DNA from: Branchiostoma floridae
Lineage: Eukaryota > Chordata > Leptocardii > Amphioxiformes > Branchiostomatidae
Direction of reading: 5' to 3'
Assembly: GCF_000003815.2 (NCBI RefSeq)
Contig: NC_049979.1
Coordinates: 14,679,459-14,743,458, forward strand
Length of the DNA stretch: 64,000 bases
Each line of letters opens with the position of its first letter. Position 1 is the stretch's first letter. The translations under genes were made by a program, and so were the position numbers. The notes under the pieces are model-generated. The model did no database searches and had not been told where the DNA came from. It saw only the letters and a list, made by a program, of their open reading frames with translations. This document shows positions 50,121-60,580 of the stretch, in pieces.

Positions 50121-53100
50121 TCACATGTCCAAGTGGACAGGCTGTCCCCCAATCCTGATGTCATCATACAACATGGAGGCGATGTCATCATCTCCTGCAG
50201 CAAGGTCCTGTGGTGTGTCCTCCTCTGTGTTTGACAGGTTGGGGTTGGCGCCAGCCTATGTCATGGACAGAGTATGGGGTAAGAATGGATGTACAAATAT
50301 GGCATAAGAGATATTTTATGAAAACAGGTACTCCAACAGGTGTTGACCACCTGATTGATTGAAACAGCTATGGAAAGAACAAGTAAGAGATAAAACTGGG
50401 AAGTTGAGAATGGCATGCAATGTGTTAATAAATTTTGTCCCACACACCTGTATGAGGAAGGAGGTGATCTCCTGGTGCCTTCGCCCCACAGCCAGGTGCA
50501 GCGGAGTGCAGCTGTTGTACATTTGTGTGTCCACCTGCGCCCCGCATCCAAACAGCAGCGCCTTCACCATCTGTATGTCATTCCTCTCCACCGCATGGTG
50601 CAGGGCTGTGCGGCCGCTCTTACCATCCTGTCAACACAAAAAAAGGAAATACTGAGTACATAACAGAATTGCATAACAATTTCTATACTTCATACTATTT
50701 TGGATGGCAAAGTCCAGCAGAACTGAGAAAATGTACTGGGGACTTTTTTTACCCATACTGCTATATTGGGAAAGCACCCTCTGCATTAATCTCCAAGCAG
50801 ATCCTGCAATGGCATAAGATAGTACCAAACTGGCCAAAGAGTAGTCAGCCAAGAGGTCTCCATTTGCCATGTAGCGAAACACACTCCTAAACCGGCTTTA
50901 CTCCTCTGCCGGCTTTTGATATTATCTTATGCTATCGTAGGATCTGCTTGGAGATTACCTCTGCATATGTGAGTGACAAAACAGGAACTCAAGTGATGAT
51001 GGACAAACACCTCTGTCCAAACATGTAACTAGGACCATTGCATAGGGGAATACAAAAAGAGGAAGTGAGTCTAACCCCCTAATGGCAAAGTGGGGATGTC
51101 CCAGGAAAATGAATCCAATCTCTTCTATCTTTGGTGGGGATTCCCATAGTTTTGAAAGCTCAGCAGTTGTTGAGCAAACAAGGCAGAAGCAAGTCCAAAC
51201 TAGCCTGGACAAGTTCCACTTTCACAATATGGGGGAAGTCCCAGGGACTTCTTTAGTCCAGGGCAACCAGAAAAACATGCACAAGTATATCTATAAGTGT
51301 CGGTTATCTATTTTTTTTCAACTAATGTTCACTTCTAGGCAAATATCTGACTCACTGCAGGCATGACTCATTAAGCAATATCATGTCAGTACCAACAAAG
51401 GGAGGTGAAAGGTACTTACTTGTGAATTCACATCTGCACCAATAGAAACCAGGTACTGGACAATGTCGTAGTGTCTCTCAGAGGCAGCCAGATGCAGACA
51501 CGTGAAACCTACACAACAAAGAAAAAGAAGTTAAATTGAGATTGAGAAGTTAGTCACTAGCACTTTCAACACTTCTCTTTATCCCTTCATGAGTCAGCAT
51601 TCCAAAGTCTACAATTCAGCAAGATCAGGTGACATTAGGGGAATCCCCAGAGGTGAATACCCTCATTACAAGGTGCATTGCACTACCTATAATTTTTTCT
51701 TCCATGAAGAGGAAGTATTTTCACATCTCACTTTAGGGCATAAGACTAGCTGCAGATTTTAATCCATGACTTAAAAAACTCACCTTCATAGTCCCTCTGC
51801 TCCAGGTTCTGTGGTATCCTCTGAAGCTGGCCCAGGTGCCTGTGTTTCACCTCTGTGGAGCTGACTGGTGTGGTGAGTGCCTGTACCAGACTGCCATTGC
51901 CCCTCAGGCAGGCGTGGTGAAGGGGTGTGCGCCCATTCCTGTCAGGGATGTCAAGCGAGGCACCGTGCACCAGCAGTTGTCTGGCCACCTCAGGCTGGTC
52001 TGTCACTGTCGCCAGGGCCAATGGAGTCTGCTGAGAACAAGGCAGAGGTTAACTATGTTGCTGAAAGTTGCAACATTTACACAAAATAGTATCTACGATA
52101 CATTTTTGGAATGAAAAAATGTTTTGTGTAGTTAACTTTTTCTTAAATTCATTCTGGTAAGTACTTGTGGGTTTGCATTGGCCTCAGAAAACAGCTTCAA
52201 ATTTTGCAGCTTCTTTCAAACACCATAAGCATGAAAATCTTATGGAGGAAACTTTGATTTGGGGTGAATGTGTAAACTTACTACTACAATAATAGCTATT
52301 AACTTCGTAGGCTGGCGGGAAAGCAAGCCACTCCTGCTAAATAGCACAGACTGAATGGCTTTATTGTTTGCCAATCAGGTCACGTGACACAGACCAGGTT
52401 GCCTCACCTGTTGTAAGTGGTTTCTGATGTCCAGGTGGTCTGGGGAGGGCGCAAGTTCCAACATTCTGTCAACTACGTCTGGTCTGCTGTGGATCACCCC
52501 CATATGAAGCGTTCTGTAACAACATTTGTAAAAGACATTGAACATTTGCAAACAACAAGTGATCACGCAGGCAGCGCGTGATTCTTTTGAAGTGCGCAGG
52601 AAGAATTCTGGACTGTTGGGGTGAATAACCTGGGAAAGTCCCTGAGTAACGCTCTACCCCCTAGAGCGGACAGATAGTGCGCACCAAGAAATGAGTGCGA
52701 AAATGATTTTTTTGCCTTAGTGTTCTTCAAGTTGTCTAAGACACACGATAGATTTGAAAATAAGGACGTTGATTAAAACAAACGGGGGAAACGCGCTAGT
52801 ATTGCCTCCAGCAGTTCACCAATTATGAAAAATTGTGACGTGGGTAAAATTTGTTACATACGTGTCACCGTCTTGGTCCTGGCAGAAGGCTTCTCTCGCC
52901 AAATTCTCCCGTAGTTCCTCGTTGGGGTCCTCGTCTGGTTCGATACAGTCATCTTCTGTGTCTTCCTGGCACGATTTGCTGGTTTCTTCCTCACTCTGTG
53001 TCGGCTGCAACCTCTCCACCACTTCCTCTGGTCTTCCCACCAGGGCGGGCTGTGGACTTTGGTCCTCGGACGAGTGGAGCGAGCACTTCTGAAAGTCCTG

Positions 53101-53247
53101 TGAGAGACAATTGTCACCGACAGACTCATAAGCTGAATCAAATCTGTCCGTATCCACGGATAGGTTCATCAATTTCCTAGCTTCTGGTCTGATTTCGTCC
53201 AAGCCAGGCGCACTGTCAGTCTCCACGTCCCAATCCAACGTAGCCAT
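50121..53247 (-). CDS. NF-kappa-B inhibitor (IkB family), complete
   Basis: Ankyrin protein that holds Rel/NF-kB dimers in the cytoplasm until degraded. Six exons join in phase to 380 residues: 52862-53247, 52408-52513, 51784-52030, 51420-51508, 50448-50627 and 50121-50255. The acidic N-terminus carries DSAYES (37-42) in the place of the bTrCP degron DSGxxS. About six ankyrin repeats follow, with TLHMGVIHSRPDVVDRML, TPLALATVTDQPEVARQLL, GRTPLHHACLRGN, FTCLHLAASERHYDIVQYL, GRTALHHAVERNDIQMVKALL and TPLHLAVGRRHQEITSFL. A short acidic, PEST-like tail (SNTEEDTPQD, DDDIASML) closes the protein. The order and N-terminal signal fit IkB alpha/epsilon/cactus; I do not assign a vertebrate paralogue because the gene probably predates their split. 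The start is the first ATG of exon 1. Several kB sites lie in and above the gene. Confidence 0.93.
51136..51145. promoter_or_regulatory. kB-like site GGGGATTCCC in IkB intron 4
   Basis: Full match to the GGGRNNYYCC consensus in IkB intron 4. Confidence 0.45.
51638..51648. promoter_or_regulatory. kB-like palindrome GGGGAATCCCC in IkB intron 3
   Basis: Strong, nearly palindromic kB match between exons 3 and 4 of the IkB gene. Confidence 0.5.
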
Positions 53248-53494
53248 GTTGAAACAAATTTCAGAGACGAAAATGGCAGACGGTCAACAACTGCTGGTTT
53301 TCTCGTACAAACGTCCAAAACTCGGCTCGAGTGTGACACAGTTGCGGTCAGAACGACTCTAGATAGTCTAAAGATACGACAAATGCGAGATCAAATGCGG
53401 CTGTGGTCTCTTCGTGCGAGAAAACGGTGAAAAACTAACATGCGCAACCGCCACGCAGTGAATTTTATGTGACCAGACTGGGAAAATTTTGGTG

Positions 53495-53505
53495 GGGGAT
53501 TCCCC
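53495..53505. promoter_or_regulatory. kB site GGGGATTCCCC in the IkB promoter
   Basis: Consensus Rel/NF-kB site about 250 bp upstream of the IkB ATG, in the likely promoter. It fits the NF-kB feedback control known for IkB genes. Confidence 0.65.
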
Positions 53506-53591
53506 TTCGCGTGTTCGACCAATAAACACGTGGAAGTATATCACATGACTCTTATGACCAATGATAAGGTGGGGTTTTGAATACATGATAG

Positions 53592-53602
53592 GGGGAATCC
53601 CC
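53592..53602. promoter_or_regulatory. kB site GGGGAATCCCC in the IkB promoter
   Basis: Second consensus site about 97 bp from the first, about 350 bp upstream of the ATG. Confidence 0.65.
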
Positions 53603-54168
53603 TTGTAGGTGGAGCCGTGAGTCATTTTCTGTCCCCACCTTCTGCCAACTACGCATTTGTCTTGTGCAAAACAACTCGAGCGCGAAACTGATTACCTGGA
53701 AACGCAAGTCATGACGGATGCAGGGTGAGACACCTGGAAAGTCCCGCGTGATGGCGTGCTCAGCCTTGCGTACTAACTTTTACACGTACACGGCAAGCCA
53801 TTAACATGTTTATATAATAACGTTTAAAACGTTACATGACCTTACATGGCATTCAGAGCCACGACCTTGATTATAGAAGAATATAGTTAACATTAGATAT
53901 GTACCACGGCGGTATCTTGACGAAGAAACTATCTGTGGCGGCATTTATCAAACCCAAAAGTCATGAACCCACGAAATCATATAAAGTGGGATGTCCGTAG
54001 TCCTACATAGTCTATCCATTTCCCTCAAAATATCTGTTGTTGTTCGGTTTATAGGCCACACTGGCTTCATTTTATGGATGACATCCTCTGGAGACCCCAA
54101 AACTATGCTTGAGGGCGAAAAAATAATGATAATAAATGCTGCTAAAGTTAAAACCGGTTAACCCCGGA

Positions 54169-54193
54169 CCAAGGAGTTTTAAAAACCTCCTCG
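54169..54193. repeat. Short hairpin with CCAAGGAGGTT-like arms (copy 3)
   Basis: Imperfect arms CCAAGGAGTTTT and AAAACCTCCTCG; a degraded relative of the hairpins at 16276 and 44617. Confidence 0.5.
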
Positions 54194-55594
54194 ATAGGAC
54201 TAAACATCCAGTCCTTTCTTTCTCAGGCCTGGTTTGTCTAATCATCTGCACTCTCCTTCCATACAATAATGACAGGCGTGATAGGTATGGTAAAATGAGG
54301 GGCGTTTCTTCTATATACTAGTAAGTGAAATTTATTGCGGCGAATCCCCGATAATCAACGTGTCCTCACCCATCAAAGGAACTGGAGCGACTGATCTTCC
54401 ACTGGGCAAGGGTCGCTTTGACCTTTGCCAAAACCTCCCCTATATTGCATTTGATCTCCAGTAAAACTGTAAGAGACGCCATTTCAATGTTCTCTAATAC
54501 AATGTATTCTTGTACCCTGACCATGTGCCCCCTTACCCTGCAGAGCAGATTCCTTTAGCAAGTATAGAATTCTGATTCACCAGGGCTGCTATTGGCAGAC
54601 ATGTGTTTTTTCTTTCATTTTGAGAACAGGCGAAAATCAATGCGCGTGTGGATGTCATCCATAAAATTAACTCAATATTGCTAATAATTAACTCTATAAT
54701 AGACCAGTAGATCTACTATCCGCGCTATGGAGACACATTTACTGCGGCAGCCGCTTATGCAGAACCGTTATCCGAGGCGGTGCATGTAACCTTTATGTAT
54801 TGTCGTGCAACAACAACAAACGTCCTTGAGAAGAAAAAAACAACAACAAGCGTAACAGTTACAGTTTCTAACCTCCTGGGTCATTTCCGAAGACGTGCAT
54901 TCTTGATCAATCATGTCATGTGAGATTGGAAGAGACTGCGTCAGATGAGTTTGCCACAATAAAATGCAAATGTTGAACAAGCAATACAGTTGTGTCATCT
55001 ACGTCGTCAACTGTTGCAACGTTCGATAATACTTAAAAGACCAAGGGTACGGAATGCAAAGTTTGACAAACGTGGAGAAGCCCCACGATGGTCCGTTCAT
55101 ACATGTATAAATGAAGTGGAGAAATCCCCATCGTATATGGAAGCTACCAGAATGTAGCGCCATGCGCTTAAGCCACAGAAAACTGTATCTTGATAAAGGG
55201 AAACTTATGACGTTGATTATCTACTTTTTGATTTTTATTAGTCGCTTGCATGTGCAATAAAAAAATCCCAAAGCCAAGGGGATTCTTTAAAAAAATACAT
55301 TTTATGCGTTGCCAACTTTAATACCAATCACAATCTGTCGCACTTCGTTTCACAATACAATAGAATTGTTCGGCCACAGCAATAAGCTTTCATTGGTCGC
55401 AGCCAAGTTAGGTCTTTATCTAGCCTTCACCAGACCTTCCTGCGGGGGGTCGGCAAATGAAATCGGGAAATTGGCCAGGGGAGTCAGTCCACGCTAAGGT
55501 TAATGTCTCCCTCCTGGAAGCAAAACTTCCCTGGCAAATTATTCTCCCTATAATGGCCAGTGTAGTCAGTCTGGAAGAGAATAGTAGGTCTTCC

Positions 55595-55762
55595 CTAGCC
55601 TCTACCAGGCTCCGTGGATCGTTAGAATCATTATCCTCAAGGAAATCATTATCCTGAGGAAACGTACTCTTCTGGCCGGCTAACTCACCTAGCGTACTAT
55701 AGACTCTATTTGTCCAATTTCTACAATTAGACCACCGATCCACGAAGCCTGGTAGAGGCTAG
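55595..55762. mobile_element. MITE-like element, 168 bp
   Basis: Inverted repeats of about 26 bp with one mismatch begin CTAGCCTCTACCAGGCT at both ends. A 7-bp direct repeat GTCTTCC flanks it (55588-55594 and 55763-55769). It has no coding capacity. The superfamily is uncertain; the TSD length would fit hAT or P types. Confidence 0.75.
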
Positions 55763-56736
55763 GTCTTCCCACCGACCTTACATTAGCAGCACAGGAAGGT
55801 GTAATGCAGAGTGGCACCTCACTCCATGGCGCCTTCCTCGTCATTATTGCCCGCAGTGCTGATCAAGGTAAGCGGAAAGAACTACATAATACATTGGCTG
55901 TGGCCAATTGCTGCGCCCGAACAAATTCCGCGCTTGGCTGGAGGCTGACTCCCAGGGTAGATACAGCAAGCAGATTGATCATGGTATGACACACATGAAC
56001 CTTTCGTCAAAAGTTGTCCCATCCAAAATCAATTTCTCACTTTCAGAAGATTTACATCTAACGTTAGTGACAAACTCACCACATTACTGCCACTTCAATA
56101 AATACAAAAAACCTCCAGGTTATGGTAAAATACCCTTGCTTCATGAAGTTCATGCAATGTCAGCTTTATTGCTATTATTAAATGCAGTTACTGCGCACTC
56201 TCCAGGCTGAGGTTAGTCTAAAACACGTCAAAAAGCAGCCGGAGCTGAACCTCTGCTTGGAAGTTAGATACTGTAATGGAAGTGATGGAAGTCATGTAAC
56301 GTTAGTCGTTACACTGAAACTATTTTTCATGCACCGAAAGTTTTTGATGAACTTTCGGCTGACCGTTTCGGTCGTCGCGATTGAAACTTTGACCCTAGCC
56401 TCAGCTTCGGGTGAGCTGTTTGTGTTTCACATGTGAACAAGTAACAACAACAAACACACCTGCGTTACCACCACAGGTCATAGGTCACCACACATGCGTG
56501 CTGGCCGGTCGGTATGGAGACTTGGATTGCAGCCGCGCGACTCTTCATCTCACCCGTTTGAACCTTTGGCGTAAAATTCACCTGTTTAAAACGACTTGAC
56601 GCGTAGAACACACCATTTCTTTACCTGTCAAGCTACCTCGTGACACTCCTACCGCCATAGAGGCCTGCAGAAGGTTACATTCTGGTTAAGACATAAGAGA
56701 AAGCGAGCCTGTCTCGCACGTATAACAGGTGTCAGG

Positions 56737-58950
56737 ATGCCCGGCAACATGCTGCTCGGCTCCATCCAGATCTCAGGTGAACACCTGTCCACGGTGGAGG
56801 TCCGAGACATTTGCGACTCCTTAAAGAACAACTCCACACGCCTGCTCAGCCTTAGAGGGTGCAAGATCGACGACGAAGACTTCGGGCCGCTGGCCACGGC
56901 GATCGGGGAGAGCAAGTCCATCGTACAACTGAACTTGAACCTGGGCGTAGTCTCGGACAGCAGCCGAGCGAGACTTCTAGGAGAGGCGCTGACAAGGAAT
57001 AGATCACTAAATTCATTGTTGTAAGTCACGTTAGTTAATCATTTTTAGAAGTCATGTCCGGGGCAGATGATTTTTGATATGCTACATGAGTTGTTATTGT
57101 TATTGTATTAAATGTCACATTACACTGACAAGCTGTAACGTGTTATATGATCAGATCGCGTGTGTGTAACGCTACATGGCCTGGCGTTGTCGTTTTGTCG
57201 GCAGTTTCAGAGACTTCAATCGTGCCCAGCCATTTGTATTGCACTTGGTACATCTTGGTAAATTTTACTGCCATCACTTTCTTTGTGTAAAGTGTAAACT
57301 GTTACCTATTAGGTACAGATTTGGTAAAATGCATGTTAAATTGGTGGAATATCTATGAAAAAGAGCACGATAAAGTATGATGCATGGAGCCTTGTTATGT
57401 TGGCAATAATCTAACATTGATATCAGTCTTCAAATTTTTACTTAATTTTAGAATATATCTTTTAATGGGATTTGTTCTGCCCCTTGTAGCCTCCATGGTA
57501 GCCCCCTGGGTGATGAAGGCCTGACTGTGCTGATCCCATCACTGTCCACCCACCCCTTCCTGACCTCGCTGGACCTGGGGGACTGCCGGCTGGGGGATGG
57601 CTCCATCAAACTCATCAGCGCCTTGTTACCTCCTGATGGAGCTAGACAAGGTGAGAAGCACTTGCAAAGTCTGGTCTATAGCTGGAATGGGCATGTATCT
57701 GTTTTGTGTTTATCTAGGTGTCATGGTGTTGTTGTAACTTCTTTTTTTTTTAGTATATCAAAATTTCCTTTGACCCATTGAGTGTTCAAAAGCTGTACGC
57801 TTGTTTTCTTTAGACTTACTGGTGTAAGGTATTCCATTATTCCAAGAGTTGAACATTGCCTATTGAATGTAAGTGGAAAATGTTACATACGTTGTTTTTT
57901 AATGACATACATGTGATGATAACATTTCCCTTGCCAGGAATTCATGACCTAACCCTGAGTGCCAACCCAGCCATTACTGCACGAGGTTGGGCCCAACTGT
58001 CAGTGGCACTAGCTAGCAGTTCCACCATCAGAACTCTATGTGTGGACTATAACTCCATAGGAGACTATGGAGCTGGAATGCTGGCTGTGGTTGTGGCAGG
58101 CAGCAGGACATTAGAGGTGCTGGACATGGAGGGGACTGGGTTGACAGAGTTTGGAGGACAGGTAGGGATATAACAATCTAGATTTTATGTTTGCATTTAC
58201 ATTGGCTTGTCATTCATTTTGACAATTTTTGAATCCTAGCGATAATCTTTTTTGGTGAAACAGATTAGTTGAGAAGTTCATAAGGATTTTGCAGATGAAA
58301 TTTTGTTATAGGCTTGTTTTCTCATTTCACCTTCCACACAAAGGGCTATTCCATTTAAGCTAGTTTAGGAAAACTTGGACAATGAGCCTGAGCTCTGGTG
58401 TCAACGACAATTTAACTCGCAGATATTGTAATCAAGATGGAGGAGTCCATGACTGCTGAGAAAAAGATCAATAAACATTACTCTATGTCTCATCCTCAGG
58501 TGTTTCTGGACCTGGTGCAGAACTACCCTGTGACCCTGAAGCAGCTAGTTCTGTGTGAGAATGGTGTGAGTGAGGAAACACAGCAGCAGGTCAACAGCTG
58601 CCTGTCTGTCAACACAGAGGACACAGCTCAAGAGGAGGCTGGTAAGTATAATGGTGATTGTTTTTTTGGCAGAAGCCTCACATTATCAGGGAAATTTCCT
58701 GCTCATTTTCACAACTCTGCCATGGCTTATGTTCTTACAGCTTAAATGGATACCTGCCACAGTAACCATATGGGTAAATATTCCCTGGAGAGACAAAATT
58801 TGAAAAAGTTGAAATTATCAAAGTACTGGGAAATGTTGGAAATTCACCTTTGTTCAATTTCCAGCATCACCAGACCCCGGCCCCTCCACCAGCGTAACTC
58901 CCGGCAGGTCACATGACAGGGACACGGCAGCAGCTGCTGTGGAGGCTTAA
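56737..58950 (+). CDS. LRRC73: Leucine-rich repeat-containing protein 73, complete
   Basis: Ribonuclease-inhibitor-type LRR protein of poorly known function. Five exons join in phase to 298 residues (human about 316): 56737-57020, 57490-57650, 57938-58161, 58500-58641 and 58865-58950. The N-terminus SIQISGEHLSTVEVRDIC and the block LLSLRGCKIDDEDFGPLA match LRRC73 closely, as do QLNLNLGVVSDSSRARLL, LHGSPLGDEGL, LDLGDCRLGDGSIKLIS, LLPPDGAR, LTLSANPAITARGW and SRTLEVLDMEGTGLT. LRRs run from about residue 35 to 255, followed by a short Ser/Ala-rich tail. The start is the ATG giving MPGNMLLGSIQISGE; an internal Met five residues on is possible. The assignment is by block similarity; function is not visible from sequence. 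Confidence 0.93.
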
Positions 58951-60580
58951 AACAGTCACACAAGTGGTTAAAGCAATACGACCTAACTTTCAGCAATTTA
59001 AGTGTGCCATATAGCACCAGATTTGTACTAGTTTGCTAATATACAAATATTATCATATATGTACAAGCATGAAATGTCCAGTGTTGGTACATGACAACTA
59101 AAGGAAAAGTGTGATCCAATCTCATTCTTTTTACAGCAGCAGAGTAGAAAAGGATTACTTTGAGACTAACTATGAAGGAATTCTGTAAAAAGTGACCATA
59201 GTCCTTGTATGATAGCTTGTGATGCCGATGCTTTTTGAGTGCAAGTGGTATTATAGCCTAAAGTATGTTTTTACTTGTAGTTGTTGTACTCGTGTAGAAA
59301 GATGTTTTAGACCCAGTCTATTCTTATGTGATATCAATATCATTACATGACAGAATTGCCATGTTATATGGAAAGATGTAAAAACTTACAATGAGTCTTC
59401 AATCTGCTGTAAATGATTTTTGACAAAGAAAAACATCGTTTAGTCAACCTTTACTTGGGTTTGAAAGTACATGTATACTGAATGTAATGTAGACTGTAGA
59501 GTGCTGAGCAACATGTGTATCTACCTGAACTTTTACTTTGTTGTACCTGCTAATTGATAATATACTACTTTAAGGTTGCATTGTACTTAAGTGTCAGGAA
59601 AATAAAACTTAGCACAGAATGTATTCAATGCTTAGTTTCTTTATTTCTTCTTGCTATATTTAACAAGCATGTGAATAATATTGGTATAGCATGGTGTCAT
59701 GCTGACATAAAGCATATGCATAGGCTGCATTTGGACAACCACACATATAATTTACATATACATGTATTAAACACTAACAGTGAAACAGTTATCTCTTTTG
59801 TTAAATCATCTATCTATACTTTCTTTTTTAAGCAAATTTCTTCCAGTCAGACATCTAAGTGGTAAATAAAAAGATTATTTCCAACAACACATCATTAAAA
59901 AAGTTGTATTATAGCCAGTCATCTGCTACTTTACAAATAATAAAGGCACCACCCAACAGTTTTACTTATCCATTCAAATTCTAATAGAATTAAATCAATG
60001 CAATGAAAGGATGTTTAAGGCAGGGTGGTGACAAACTAATTTTTCGTATATTGAATTTAAGTTGTAACACATACTGAGGAGTGAGGAATTTCTAATTTAA
60101 AGTAGTAAGGATTTCAACTTTAAAATAGCCCAAAGTACAACCTGTATTCATTCTTTTTGGAATCTAGATACTGAGCAGATAAATACACATGTACTGATAC
60201 AACAAGACTCAAGAAATTGCTTCTTCATTCTTCGTCATTATTTCTTTGATTGGTCTCACACATATCTTCATGTTACACCTGTCATTATCAAGTACACCAT
60301 TGGATACATGTATAAACCATATGTGGTGAAATAGTGGTACATGGTACATTATTGGGAGCATCTTTGTTGAGGTACTACCAGCCATCACCTGTAGTTGATA
60401 GGGTGCTACTTTGAACCCTGTAGAGGGACTTTCATACTGTTGTCAATGTACTCACCATAGTAACATTTGACTTTTGGAGATTTTTGGTAAACATTTGTAT
60501 TATCGTTATAATTCTTTGTGTACATTTGTTAAATCACATATCCTTATACTCAGAGAATGATTTTACACATATTCTAATGC
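58951..60580. other. Convergent 3' UTRs of LRRC73 and WARS1
   Basis: AT-rich, non-coding stretch between two convergent stop codons. Apart from polyadenylation hexamers nothing is recognised. Confidence 0.6.
59601..59606 (+). terminator. Candidate LRRC73 polyadenylation signal (AATAAA)
   Basis: AATAAA about 650 bp after the LRRC73 stop. A minus-strand AATAAA (plus TTTATT, 59640-59645) nearby could serve WARS1, so the two genes may have closely abutting 3' ends. Confidence 0.45.

Larger units (their letters stand above)
53248..56736. other. Intergenic region between divergent IkB and LRRC73
   Basis: Contains the IkB promoter with two kB sites, a short hairpin at 54169-54193 and a 168-bp inverted-repeat element at 55595-55762. 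The LRRC73 promoter must lie at the right end. No further gene is supported. Confidence 0.6.

Noticed and set aside
55420-55743. 107-codon minus-strand frame
   Set aside because: It spans the inverted-repeat element at 55595-55762 and has no family resemblance.
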